From assembly GCA_038373885.1 (NCBI GenBank), contig JAWZYV010013161.1, positions 56,179 to 120,178 of the forward strand: a DNA stretch of 64,000 nucleotides, written 5' to 3'. Made by a program: the position numbers and the translations under genes. Position 1 is the first letter of the stretch. Every line of letters starts with the position of its first letter. Shown here in pieces: positions 13,346 through 22,849 of the stretch. Origin of the DNA: Cheiracanthium punctorium. Lineage: Eukaryota; Arthropoda; Arachnida; Araneae; Cheiracanthiidae. The notes beneath the pieces were generated by a model, which was not told the DNA's origin, made no database searches, and saw only the letters and a program-made list of their open reading frames with translations.

Positions 13346-13634
13346 AGAACGACTTCTATTAGACGAATATAAGCCGGTTTTCTCTGTCCTGCTGGAGCGA
13401 TTCGACAACGTACAACGTAAAATCAACCACTATGAGCTGAATTTTATAAACGAATTCCGAGAATCTGTCTCCCTTCGCCGTTATAGCGACGAGTGTTCGA
13501 CCAATATCGGGGATTTTCTCTTCCTGGCGGTCACCCTTTTCCATTCTTACGCCGTAGTTAAGCGAGATTGTTATCTCTCACGGTCTCCCCTCGCGGGTAA
13601 TACGCCGTCGAGAAGTTCAGCGCTCGACGGGTAA
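13230..13634 (+). pseudogene. Unknown exon-like ORF, with a second decayed copy in the inverted arm
   Basis: The open frame has no ATG at its start (TTG at 13,230; first ATG at 13,251) and follows an AG that could be a splice acceptor (ACAAGATCAG). It reads through FSECLELRHNYYVYKWAEFD and FINEFRESVSLRRYSDE. The inverted arm (about 12,090-12,240, minus strand) encodes CLEFRHNYYVYKLSGFDE and then stops. Many differences between the copies leave this core unchanged, which suggests past coding constraint. I do not recognise the protein. It lies inside the 5.5-kb element, so it may be a captured host exon or a remnant of a transposon gene. Confidence 0.4.
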
Positions 13635-13979
13635 ACAGGTGGACATATCCAAGGATTTTTAACGTCGATGATTACGTCGAAACTACGTCGACGGCGACGT
13701 TAATTCGATGTATCGTGGCTGGCTGTGATCTAACAGGCGAAGATAATTTTAGAATAGGAACCCAACTGCAAGATAAAATGATGGGGAGGAAAAAAATTTA
13801 TAAAAGTTTTGCAAGCCGAAGAAAGGGAAAACATGATAATATAAACGAAAAGAGAAATAGTTTTTTAAAAAATTGCTTGCATTTCTTTCCGTCCGATATT
13901 AATATATAAGAATAAAAAATGTCATTTTAATCTCTTTAAAATAGGCCAACAATAGGGATTTAACCGCCCCTAGGAAGTT

Positions 13980-14545
13980 GTTACCAGGGTGGGCGCCCCC
14001 CCCCTACGCACGCCGCAGCGTGCGGGAAAGTTTGAGAATAATATCGGTACAAGGATATTTCAACCAAGGATATTCAACCATATTTCAACCTACTCAGACT
14101 AAGCATCAATGCGAATGCAAGTTGCTCTACTTCTAATCTCTCTCTGATATACCCGAAACCCGATTATCACAGGGGCGAGGGGGGGCGGTAGTCCGGTGCC
14201 ACTGAAGAAAAAGGGGGCCCATATATATCCCGATTATCTAAATTATAAATTCATATGTACTGAAATAGTAATTGTGAGGGAAAAAACTGAATTTCCTCTA
14301 TAATATAGGTATTACCTAATTGTCTATCACTAGATCAAGTTAGAGATATTTTTTTGGGGTGATAAATACGATTTGATTAAAGTACAAAAACTACAGTTAA
14401 CTGAAATGCAATTTTCGAGTACAACAGCGGTCAAAACTGGGTTAAAATGCTTAAAAAAGGGGGGCTCAGTAAAGGGGCTTAATGCGTAAAAAAGAGGATA
14501 GTAAGGGGGGCCCCAAACTTAATGCCCCGGGCCCCGTCTAAAAGT
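13980..14545. other. G- and C-rich low-complexity patches, possible MITE remnants
   Basis: GGGGGGCCC-like patches occur near 13,993, 14,178 and 14,505-14,535, separated by A+T-rich DNA. The style resembles the ends of GGGCCC-type hAT elements elsewhere in the window, but I could not pair termini or a target duplication. Confidence 0.35.
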
Positions 14546-14807
14546 GGTCAGATTTGAACATACCGTACCACCTTTCCTATTTACTTATTATTTTTCTTTC
14601 AACTCTTCTCTGTTTTCTTTTTTTTCCGCCTCTTTCTTTATCCTCTCCTTTGTGTGTTTTGTATATCTCTCGTCTGTTCTAATTTTAAATGTTACGTGTT
14701 TGTGCGTATTGTAGAGTGCTGATAGTATACCAGGACCGAAAACGAAGGAGACGCAAGTTAAACGGTAGAGGCTTCAGGCAAATTGTCGCTTTTCAGATCG
14801 TATTTAT

Positions 14808-15020
14808 GCGAGACGGAAAAAAATGCGAGAATTCTCGCGAGAAATCTCGCGCGAGACAAGACTCTGTCTCGTCTCGCGTCTCGTCCCGCAAAATGTTTTC
14901 TTTCTCGTCTCGCGTCTCGTCTCGCAAAAAAAATGCCTGTCTCGTCTCGCGACTCGTCTCGCGAGACAATGCAAGAACGCGAGACAATGCGAGAATTCTC
15001 GCGTCTCGCGTCCATCCCTA
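14808..15020. repeat. Right GTCTCG/GAGACG subterminal array
   Basis: Mirror partner of the 9.5-kb array, with repeated CTCGTCTCGCG units and two GCGAGAATTCTCGC palindromes. It ends at GTCCATCCCTA, followed by the TTGACGTC duplication. Several overlapping ORFs rich in S and R arise only from the repeat. Confidence 0.8.
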
Positions 15021-15195
15021 TTGACGTCAATGACTCGAGCGTAAAAAAGGGACATAAACAGACAGGCACGGCGCGATTTGCGTTCGTATCGATATCTATA
15101 AGACGTCATAACATATCAAATTAGTTCCAAACTGGAAAAACACTGGTTGTGTTATAGTATGTCAGCTTTTTTATATCTCGCCTTCTGGGAGTGTT

Positions 15196-15519
15196 ATGGA
15201 CAAGTTTGCGCTGTATGTGGCTTTCTGGGCTTTCCTTTCTTCGGATGGCTTCATTTCTGACGTCCCTTGGATGAACAGCGGACGCGTTCTCCACTCAAGA
15301 TATCGACTGGGCGGGATAAAAAATGACCCCGAAGAATGTTCGCGGAAAATCAAGTTGCATTGCATTGCATTCGGAACAAAGAGAGGAATCTGGACATGTA
15401 TTTTTGCTTCGAATAATGCTGGAACTGAGTGGTTTATCAGTTGCTCCAAGAAGAATAAACCCATGCTACCACCCTACGCTTCCTTCCCATTCTCCAATAT
15501 GTACTTATGCCTGCAATGA
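15196..15519 (+). CDS. Hypothetical small Cys-containing ORF (107 aa)
   Basis: It starts at a genuine ATG (15,196) and begins with MDKFALYVAFWAFLSSDGF, a short hydrophobic stretch that could act as a weak signal peptide. Five cysteines follow. I do not recognise a family. Doubts: the opposite strand and a second frame are also open here, the sequence abuts the right end of the 5.5-kb transposon, and there is no visible splice or poly(A) context. It could equally be chance in a locally less A+T-rich patch. Confidence 0.25.
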   Translation: MDKFALYVAFWAFLSSDGFISDVPWMNSGRVLHSRYRLGGIKNDPEECSRKIKLHCIAFGTKRGIWTCIFASNNAGTEWFISCSKKNKPMLPPYASFPFSNMYLCLQ

Positions 15520-15569
15520 TCCATAAATTTCCGATTACCGGAAAGTTTTTGCTTTATTTTCATAGTAAA

Positions 15570-15721
15570 TAGGAATGGGCTGAAGTGTAAACAAACAGCC
15601 TGCGCAAGATCTATGCGTGCGTTTGAGTGGCATAAGTTGTCGAATGGATTGGTTGAAGATCCATTGTTTTGCCACTCAGAGCTCTACGATGTTTACGTGT
15701 GACGTCAGCTGCCCATTCCTA
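15570..15721. mobile_element. 152-bp MITE with TAGGAATGGGC ends
   Basis: TAGGAATGGGC and GCCCATTCCTA form the termini. Inside, GTGTAAACAAACA and TGTTTACGTGTGA, plus GAGTGGCATAA and TTTTGCCACTC, pair imperfectly. The flanks (ATAGTAAA and ATATGCAT) do not give a clear duplication. It resembles hAT MITEs. Confidence 0.55.
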
Positions 15722-16299
15722 ATATGCATAAAACAGCGTTTGTCTAAAAGCCGCCCGCATAAGGAAGGCAAATTTGTGACACAAGAATTGCTTTTCAAGA
15801 CACCGAAGCGGAATCGTGCTCGGGTGATTTTGCAGCCGACACCTTAAATGGTAGCGTCCTGAAAAGAAAACAGCTCAGGACAGTGGTGGCCAAACTTTTG
15901 CCTGCCATGCGCCAGTTTTTTTCTTTTGCCGAGAAGTTCGGATGTGCCGTGCAACTAACTCAAGCACATTTTGACATCCTTACGTTTGCGGATACAGTTC
16001 GAAAAAATGAATACGGAGAGGCTTTAGAAAAGGAGTGGAAAGGGGATAACGTAAACGTAATATTGCAATGGGTGGGGTTTTTTTTCCCCAGGGCACTTTT
16101 TCATGAAGCATTCGCCATTATTGAATTATTGGCCATTTTAATATTGGTCGCCCCCCCCCCCCGATTTTTTTTTGGGTACGGCCCTGTGCACGATTTTACA
16201 GATTAAAAATTAAAGATGTAAAATTATATGTTACAATAGTGCTAAATAGAAAATCTCAGCATTCTCCAGTTAAAAGTTTTACAATTATGTCCAATACGT

Positions 16300-16478
16300 C
16301 ATTATCCTTGGCGCCCGCTTTGGCGACATGACTTCTTTAAAATTAGAACTGTCACGGTAGAATAGCACCAATAACACAGTCCTATTGCAATGTGGTCAAA
16401 GTAATAGGGCGGATCGGTTGCAGTTTTGGCTTCAATATCAGATAGCTCAAGCCGTCTCCTTGTAATCATATCTCTGTT
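16300..16478 (-). pseudogene. Possible protein exon remnant cut by a MITE
   Basis: On the minus strand the frame reads MITRRRLELSDIEAKTATD and then PPYYFDHIAIGLCYWCYST, ending in a hydrophobic stretch like a membrane segment and a stop at about 16,300. The composition is far more protein-like than neighbouring ORFs. The upstream side is interrupted at 16,479 by the first 770-bp MITE copy. I cannot assign a family. It may be an old host or transposon exon. Confidence 0.3.
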
Positions 16479-17246
16479 GCCGCATTCGTAAACGCCAAAC
16501 GAGTTGCACTCGTGCAACGAGTTTCCATCTAAGGTGTTTATAAAGGAAATTTAGTGCATTCAGTTTAAAAACTAGAGCATTCGTATACAAAACTGAGTGT
16601 GAATAGTTTCAAACGAAGTAAACTGAAGGCATATCAAGTTCGTTCCGTTGTTTAGAAGATACACTTGCTGCACGTTGTTGCTGTTTTCAAATGGCGTCCT
16701 TTGTTATGGAAAAGTATGGTGTTGTGAAAAGCATTTTACGTTTGCTAAAGCTGCAAATATTATTTTTTCGAGGAGGAAATTCATGCGTACGTTAGAAAAT
16801 GCTACGAAGGTACATCATTTTTCAAAGGTAATCATTTTCTTCTATTTTTCATTTTAGTAAATTCAAAAATGCATGTTTTAGTGTTGAGATTGAAGTTGAT
16901 TTAAACCGTTATTAGCGAAATTTGAACTTCTCTTGCTAAATACTTTTGAAACAATGAAAGTTAATTTGAAATTTTTAAATTTTGATCTGTGCACTTCAAT
17001 GATGGCCACTCTTTCTTTAAAAAATCCTGTTGATTTTATATTGAGTATGTACTAAAAACTCTCTCCTCAGCAAAATTAACACGTTCGCGAATTGTAAACA
17101 AATGCGTCTCCTAGGCGACGAAACTAAATAAACTGAAGTTGTTCGTAAAGTCAAAAGAAACTGATAACCACTGACAGCACTAAACACACGCATTCCAGTT
17201 TTCTTACGAAAACTCGTGCAACGAGTTTGTCGTTTACGAATGCAGC
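16479..17246 (+). mobile_element. 768-bp MITE, copy 1 (GCATTCGTAAACG ends)
   Basis: The left end GCCGCATTCGTAAACG and right end CGTTTACGAATGCAGC are inverted repeats, each followed by CTCGTTGCACGAGT-like sequence. Two more copies lie downstream in inverse orientation. The termini recall PIF/Harbinger-type MITEs, but I could not confirm the 3-bp target duplication. A short conserved reading frame near 16,650-16,830 (NIIFSRRKFM) also appears in copy 3, probably because the copies are similar rather than because of selection. Confidence 0.75.
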
Positions 17247-17300
17247 CTGTGATTGGGGCATCCAACATTATATTTTATGAAGGGAATGACGAGTTAAAAA

Positions 17301-17371
17301 GCCTCTGTCGGAAATCGAACCTGAACCCAAAGTGTGATAGAATGGTTCTTTAGCCACTACACCATATGGGC
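17301..17371 (-). tRNA. tRNA-like sequence, probably a pseudogene or SINE head
   Basis: The minus strand reads GCCCATATGGTGTAGTGGC at the 5' end (good A-box) and GGTTCAGGTTCGATTTCC near the 3' end (good B-box), followed by a T5 run that could terminate RNA polymerase III. The span is 71 nt. Acceptor-stem pairing is poor (GCCCATA against CAGAGGC), so it is unlikely to be a functional tRNA. It lies between MITE copies 1 and 2. Confidence 0.5.
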
Positions 17372-17424
17372 GATTGAAATTGCTTTTCTGGGGAAGAGAG
17401 AACTCTCTAGTTCACATGGGAAAC

Positions 17425-18427
17425 AATGGCTATCAGTTTCTAGAAGTGGCTATCAGTTTCTTTTGACTTTACGAACGAACAACTTTAGTTTATTTAGTTT
17501 CGTCGCCTAGGAAACGTGTTTGTTTACAGTTCGCGAATGCATTAATTTTGCTGAGGAGAGTTTTTAGTACATACTCAATATAAAATCAACAGGACTTTTA
17601 AAAGAAAGAGTGGCCATCATTGAAGTCCACAGATCAAAATTTAGAAATTTCAACTTAAACTTCATTTTTTCAAAAGCATTTAGAAAGAGAAGTTCAAATT
17701 TCGCTAATAACTGTTTAACCCTTTCCGGCGCCAGAACTTTTATTGTATTTTTTCGTTTATGCAGATGCCTGGAATAATTGTTAAATTTCTGATGTCAATT
17801 TAATGAAGCATGGATAATTTTTCTGTAAATTATCAATAACATTTTTATAAATATGCATGACACTTTACCTCCTAATATCATTTTGTGCAAATTTCATTAT
17901 TATCTGGTAAATAGACATAGGAAAACTAACTAATGCTTCTGAAATTGGTCAAGTACACCATAAGTAGGTGGCTAGACCGTCTAGCCACCGCCAGCGAAAG
18001 GGTTAAATCAACTTCAATCTCAACACTAAATTATGCATTTTTGAATTTACTAAAATGAGAAATGCAAGAAAATGATTACCTTTGAAAAATTATGTACTTT
18101 TGTACCAGTTTCTAACGTATGCATGAATTTCCCCCTCGAAAAAGTAATATTCGCAGCTTCAGTAAACGTAAAATACTTTTCATAACAACATACTTTCCAT
18201 AACAACGTTCGCCATTTCTAAACAAAAACAACGTGCCGCAAGTATTCTTCTCAGCAAACACAATGAACCTAATTCGTGCTCAGCTTATTTCGTTTGAAAC
18301 TAATCGCACTCAGTTTTGTATACGAACGCTCTAGTTTTTAAACTGAATGCACTCAGTTTCCTTTACGAACACTTTAGATGGAAACTCACTGCACGAGTTT
18401 AACTCATTTGGTGTTTACGAATGCGGC
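17425..18427 (-). mobile_element. MITE copy 2, truncated and split by a piggyBac-like insert
   Basis: Inverse orientation to copy 1. It contains the matching TTCGTCGCCTAGGAAACG, GAGGAGAGTTTTTAGTACAT and ACGAATGCGGC blocks. Its 17.4-kb end has lost the terminal repeat. A 284-bp element interrupts it at a TTAA that is single in copies 1 and 3. Confidence 0.8.
17719..18002. mobile_element. piggyBac-like MITE inserted at TTAA
   Basis: The ends are CCCTTTCCGGCG and CGCCAGCGAAAGGG, each flanked by TTAA (17,715-17,718 and 18,003-18,006). The uninterrupted relatives (copy 1 at about 16,900-16,905 and copy 3 at about 18,825) have one TTAA or its variant at the same position, so the empty site is visible within this window. 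TTAA targeting and CCC starts define the piggyBac superfamily. Confidence 0.88.
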
Positions 18428-18485
18428 CAAGAATCATGACAGCGAAAGACTGACCAATGTGCAGCACAGTGGTGAAAGCCACAGA

Positions 18486-19245
18486 CTGCATTCGTAAACA
18501 ACAAACTCGTTGCACAAGTTTTCGTAAGAAAACTGGAATGCGTGTTTAGTGCTGTCAGTGGTTACCAGTTTCCTTTGACTTTACGAACAACTTCAGTTTA
18601 TTTAGTTTCGTCGCCTAGGAGACGTGTTTGTTTATAATTCGCGAATGCGTTAATTTTGCTGAGGAGAGTTTTTAGTACATACTCAATATAAAATCAACAG
18701 GATTTTAAAAGAAAGAGTGGCCATCATTGAATTGCACAAATCAAAATTTAGAAATTTCAACTTAAACTTCATTTTTTCAAAAGTATTTAGCAAGAGAAGT
18801 TCAAATTTCGCTAATAACCAATTAAATCAACTTCAATTTCAACACTAAAACCTGCATTTTTGAATTGACTAAAATGGAAAATACAAAAAAATGATTACCT
18901 TTGAAAAATTATGTACCTTCGTAGCATTTTCTAACGTACCCATGAATTTCCTCCTCGAAAAAATAATATTTGCAGCTATAGAAAACGTGAAATACTTTTC
19001 ACAACAACATACTGTTCTATAACAACGGATGCCATTTGAAAACAACAACAACGTGCAGCAAGTGTATCTTCTAAACAAGTGACGAAACCTTATCAGAGAT
19101 CGGTTTATTTCGTTTGAAACTAATCGCACTGAGTTTTGTATGCGAACGCTCTAGTTTAAAAACTGTATGCACTCAGTTTCCTTTACGAACGCCTTAGATG
19201 GAAACTCATTGCACGAGTAACTCGTCTGGCGTTTACGAATGCAGC
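18486..19245 (-). mobile_element. MITE copy 3
   Basis: It runs from CTGCATTCGTAAACAACAAA to TCTGGCGTTTACGAATGCAG, in the same orientation as copy 2. The interior matches copies 1 and 2 throughout, including AATTCGCGAATGCG-like and TTGAAAAATTATGTACC segments. It has no insert. Confidence 0.8.
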
Positions 19246-19254
19246 CACTGACAT

Positions 19255-19500
19255 TGGGAGATGGCTCAAGTGGAGGAACAGGGTTCTGTCCTCTCGCGTG
19301 GCCGTCGATCTGCTGACTGGAGTTTTGGGCGGTTTCCTCCAGATGTAACGTGATTACGCGCTAGATACCCAGAAAAAGTCCTCCCCCAAGGCATTTGCCA
19401 CCCCCTTGTGTTTGCCCTTTCTTTGACGTGGATTTATAAGCGGTTCCTCGTGCACAAGCACACAAATCCGAATACCTGTTCCAACACAACAACAGAAGAC
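19255..19500 (+). mobile_element. tRNA-derived SINE, plus strand
   Basis: The head is GGGAGATGGCTCAAGTGGAG with CAGGGTTCTGTCC. The body is GTCGATCTGCTGACTGGAGT, TTTCCTCCAGATGTAACGTG and AAAAAGTCCTCCCCCAAGGC. The tail contains TTTATAAGCGGTTCCTCGTG and ends in CAACACAACAACAG. The complete head-body-tail order makes this a good family reference copy. Confidence 0.85.
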
Positions 19501-19509
19501 AAGATCAAG

Positions 19510-20020
19510 CACCCTCGCCGAGAAAGGGTAGGTGAAATCTTATGATTTCGCTTTTCAATTCGATCCGCGTCTCTGAGCTGCTACTGCTGAGCAACAATCA
19601 CCGATGAGAGTACTTTTCAGGTGTGTGATGATCCGATTGCACGTATCCATTTTCTAGCAATCATCTTGTTTCGCTTTAAGTTAAACAAACATCCCAAATT
19701 TTCAGTTGTGTCATAATCCAATGCATTATCTTAGTTTTCTAGTAACAATCTTCTTTCACGTGAAGTTAGACATCTGACGGATGAGAATACACTTGTATGT
19801 GAGAGGATGGGGGAGGGGGAATGCAACTTTGTATGTTTTGCACTTAATTTTTTGTGCATGTTTTTATGGTATGAATGAGCAGTAAAGGATGGTATGTTGT
19901 CCTAGGGGCGCAAATAGGACCACTCGATAACATAATTAAGACAATAATATTCTGTAACAGTTGCAGATGCCAAAAATTTGTTTCCATACTAAACGTTCTG
20001 CCTTATAAATTCTTTTTAAA
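19510..20020. other. Non-coding, nothing recognised
   Basis: A+T-rich with one GGATGGGGGAGGGGGA patch near 19,806. No gene or paired repeat was seen. Confidence 0.5.
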
Positions 20021-20028
20021 GTACATTT

Positions 20029-20222
20029 AGAGCCTTACTATCGCACGGGCAAATCGGGACTTTGCCTAGTGCCTCCGGCTCGAAAGGGCCCCCAATATCA
20101 AATCTTGTTCTGAAATATTCTTTTTTACAATAAAATTTTATGAAAAATAAAACGAATTTCATAGATTGGGGGCCACCAAATTCATCAATGCCCGGGGCCC
20201 CCGTTGGTCATAATTAGGCTCT
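20029..20222. mobile_element. 194-bp hAT-like MITE with perfect 8-bp target duplication
   Basis: GTACATTT occurs at 20,021-20,028 and 20,223-20,230. The termini are AGAGCCTTACTAT and ATAATTAGGCTCT. GGGCCCCC-type subterminal blocks face each other across an A+T-rich centre. It has no coding capacity and needs an external hAT transposase. Confidence 0.85.
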
Positions 20223-20239
20223 GTACATTTAAAAGCGAA

Positions 20240-20690
20240 GTAGCTTCATTATTGATAAAAGCAATTTTTTATGTGTGTTATCATCCTTTGTTTTCATTCT
20301 TTTTTTTAACAGTTTACTACTTTTTTAATCTTTTCTGTGTTCGTGTTAGAAATACCTTTATACAAAATGAGCAGAACTTATTTGAAAAGCTTTGGAGTTT
20401 GAAAAGCTTTGTTCCATGTGATAGGAAGAAATTTCATTAGCATACAGTCTGAAATTTGGATAGTGATAATGTGTATTTGTAATTTCTGTAGTTGGTTAAA
20501 GTTTAAAAAAAATACAGAATGGATGTTTTAGATTTCTAAAAATGTCTCAAAATAAAATAGTAAGAAAATGAAAAATTGAAGTCTGAAATCAGGTACTCCT
20601 GAAAAATCACTCTGATTAGCTTTCCCATGCCCCCAGAGCCTTAGTTTGAAAAGGCCCCCAAACTAAATAAATAGTTTAAGACAGAATCTA
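20240..20690. other. Non-coding, nothing recognised
   Basis: A+T-rich sequence with a short GAAAAGCTTTG duplication near 20,386-20,411. The small ORF at 20,204-20,440 overlaps the MITE end and looks random. Confidence 0.5.
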
Positions 20691-20694
20691 ATTG

Positions 20695-20925
20695 GCCCGA
20701 CCCGTGGCCTAGCTCATAGCGCTTTGAACTGGGAAACGGTTGATACCTGGTTCAAAACCAGGTCACGTGCGCGGAGTTTTTCGTGGTTTCCTCCGAAACG
20801 CAACGTAAATACGGGTTAGGGCCCCTTAGAAAGACCCCCAACGGAGGGCACTTCCACCTGTCGGCCTAGATCCCTCGTGCAGATAATTGGCCGTAATCCC
20901 ACAACAACAACAGAATCTAATGGAC
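20695..20925 (+). mobile_element. tRNA-derived SINE, plus strand, second subtype
   Basis: The head is GACCCGTGGCCTAGCTCATA (A-box TGGCCTAGCTCA) and GGTTCAAAACC (B-box). The body is TTTCCTCCGAAACGCAACGT, AATACGGGTTAGGGCC and AAAGACCCCCAACGG. The tail ends in CCACAACAACAACAG. It is more diverged from the other copies in the body, so it may be a distinct subfamily. Confidence 0.8.
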
Positions 20926-21489
20926 GTTCAAACATACTTTTTGCTAACATTAACTAATAAGTAAAAAATATGCATGGTAAGAAAATAAAGTAAATGAATA
21001 AATAAATCGTGTCAAAAGTATGTACTACAAAACACTTTCCAACAAAATCTTGTTTATTTACGTTTTACCACGCAACAGAGAGTTAACTTATCGCTTCCAT
21101 CGTCGCAAAAACTCAAAGGAAGGGATACATGGTTTAAAATCTAAAACAGTTTAAAAGACTTCGCAACAATACTTTTCTTTCAAGCGTAACCAGTCGAAAT
21201 CCATTGTTCAGGTTGAACTGCCTTTTCATATAAAACTTCATAAAAATTGACTTTTTCGTGTTTTCTTTTTCGGTCCACCTTATAGAATGAATGTTATATT
21301 TAGCGTCGGTGCTTCGTGATTTGAAACACTCTGTACACAACTGTAAACTGTAACACAACTGTGAACACAACTTTGAACACAACTGTAAAAGTTGTTTGAG
21401 TTTGTCTGCCTGTCCGTGCCAGTGGCGTATCCAAGGAAGAGCTACTTAAATGCACTGTTGAACCCGTGTCCAACCTCGTCCCTCTCATC

Positions 21490-21720
21490 ACTAAAGGGTC
21501 CCCACCTGACCGAGTGGATAAGACACTGAGCAGGATAGATAGCTGAAGGTCCAGGGTTCTGGACTACTGTGCGGCTGTCGATCTAATGGTCTTAAGTTTT
21601 AGGCGGTTTTCTCCAGATGCAATGTCCATAAAGGTTACGAGCCTTTGCAATGTTCGTTGCCCCAGGCACCCCCCCTAGACAGGTATCCCCTCTTGTAGGT
21701 TTGCCTTAACAAAATTCTAT
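21490..21720 (+). mobile_element. tRNA-derived SINE, plus strand
   Basis: The head is CCCCACCTGACCGAGTGGAT with GTCCAGGGTTCTGGAC. The body is GTCGATCTAATGGTCTTAAG and TTTTCTCCAGATGCAATGTC. The end is GGTATCCCCTCTTGTAGG followed by TTTGCCTTAAC. The A-box resembles Leu/Ser-type tRNAs. Confidence 0.82.
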
Positions 21721-21828
21721 CGGAGGCCAAGAGGCGCAACGGAAGAGACTCTCTTTCTCTGACTGATATTGCGTCCGAGAATGGTTCTTTGAACACTCCA
21801 CCAGAATCAATCGATTGCGCATGCACAA

Positions 21829-21885
21829 TTCTGCGATGTTCCCTTCGGCGATGCTCTCTTCTGCAATGCTCTCTTCTGCGATGTG
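21829..21885. repeat. 15-bp minisatellite, about three units
   Basis: GCGATGCTCTCTTCT and GCAATGCTCTCTTCT sit in tandem with a degenerate preceding unit. On the minus strand it would encode IAEES repeats, but the surrounding ORF has no other support. Confidence 0.7.
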
Positions 21886-22454
21886 AGCGAATAGGTTAAG
21901 CACGGATTCGAGTTTACAAAATGAAAAAAAATGCCCCATTTCCAAATGCAGCATTGGGCAATCTATCCAGCTGTTGTCGTATTCTTCCATTTTTCAGCAG
22001 ATGTCAGTGCCGTTAAAAATAGTCGTGACAATTTTTTTACGGGAAACGACGTGCTGAAAAGTAAAGGATTCTCGTGGAGCTGTGTCACCCGCAACTATTT
22101 TTAATGAAATGGAATCTATTCTTCGCCACTGGCAACAGTCAAAACGTCAGAGTTTGGTGTTCCCAGAGCAGGAACACTGCGCGATAAAGGGTTAACAAAC
22201 TGAATATACTGATGGATAGTTTAAATAAATGAAACCAAGAATTAATGAACTGTTTATTTTTAAATTTAAGTAAAGATATAAATGAAGGGGTGGATCAAAA
22301 TAGCCATTTTGATAAATTTTTATACTGCTATTTTCATGGATTTTTTTTGTCCAGTTTCATAAATTTTATATATAGCCATGAATATCTGGTTTCTTTTTTT
22401 CAAGTCAATACCGATAAAATCTCATTTTCGAATGAATTTTAAATTCGATGTTCC

Positions 22455-22845
22455 CAGTTGGTAACATTGGCCTTAAAAACATCGTTTGCCATCGTTGGAA
22501 GAAAAGTCTCCGTTTATATTTCGCTGCATTATCCGCTACTACTACATGCAGTAAAGAGTTAACAGTCAGGGGAAGTTCAAAAAGTAAATTACAATGCAAT
22601 GACTGCAATTTCTTATGACATGACAAAAATACCAGTTGATATAGTTTGGAAGAAAAAGGCTCCGTTTATGTTTAGCAGCATTGCAACTGTTCATGCAGAG
22701 AAAGCTACAGGCAAAGGAAGTTCTTGAACCATCATCAAAATGTACTACAATATCGAATGTACCAGAAAATATCTGGTACAAAGCAGTGAAGAAAAGCTTA
22801 CCTAAAGTACAAGAAAATGTTGAGTCTTATCTACTGAAATAAAGC
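22455..22845. repeat. Diverged tandem pair, about 100 bp, with short open frame
   Basis: TTGGAAGAAAAGTCTCCGTT at about 22,496 and TTTGGAAGAAAAAGGCTCCG at about 22,646 begin two related blocks that share AGCATT/GCATTA, ATGCAGNNAAAG and GGGGAAGTTC/AGGAAGTTC landmarks. After the second block a plus-strand frame runs KLQAKEVLEPSSKCTTISNV to a TAA at about 22,840, where AAATAAAG overlaps the stop and could be a poly(A) signal. The minus strand is also partly open. It could be a decayed coding repeat. I cannot assign it. Confidence 0.45.
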
Positions 22846-22849
22846 CTAT

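Larger units (their letters stand above)
9501..15020. mobile_element. 5.5-kb hAT-like element with exact 8-bp target duplication
   Basis: The left terminus TAGGGATGGACGCGAGAC at 9,501 is the inverse of the right terminus GTCTCGCGTCCATCCCTA ending at 15,020. TTGACGTC occurs on both sides (9,493-9,500 and 15,021-15,028). Eight-bp duplications and a YARNG-type start are typical of hAT elements. Each end continues into a subterminal array of GTCTCG/GAGACG repeats. The interior has a 1.25-kb inverted repeat and a decayed coding exon, but no hAT transposase is visible, so it is probably non-autonomous or has captured foreign DNA. An alternative is two solo arrays, but the exact shared flank argues for one element. 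Confidence 0.8.

Noticed and set aside
14758..15124. Seven overlapping S/R-rich ORFs
   Set aside because: All arise from the GTCTCG array, which lacks stops in most frames.
15883..16206. 107-residue ORF after a GTGGCCAAACTTTTG motif
   Set aside because: The start overlaps a hAT-like terminus (CAGTGGTGGCCAAAC at 15,879) and the C-terminal half comes from T- and C-homopolymers. No family was recognised.
22405..22781. Duplicated minus-strand peptide (NAAKYKRRLFF and NAAKHKRSLFL)
   Set aside because: It follows from the tandem DNA duplication. Both strands are partly open and there is no further protein similarity.
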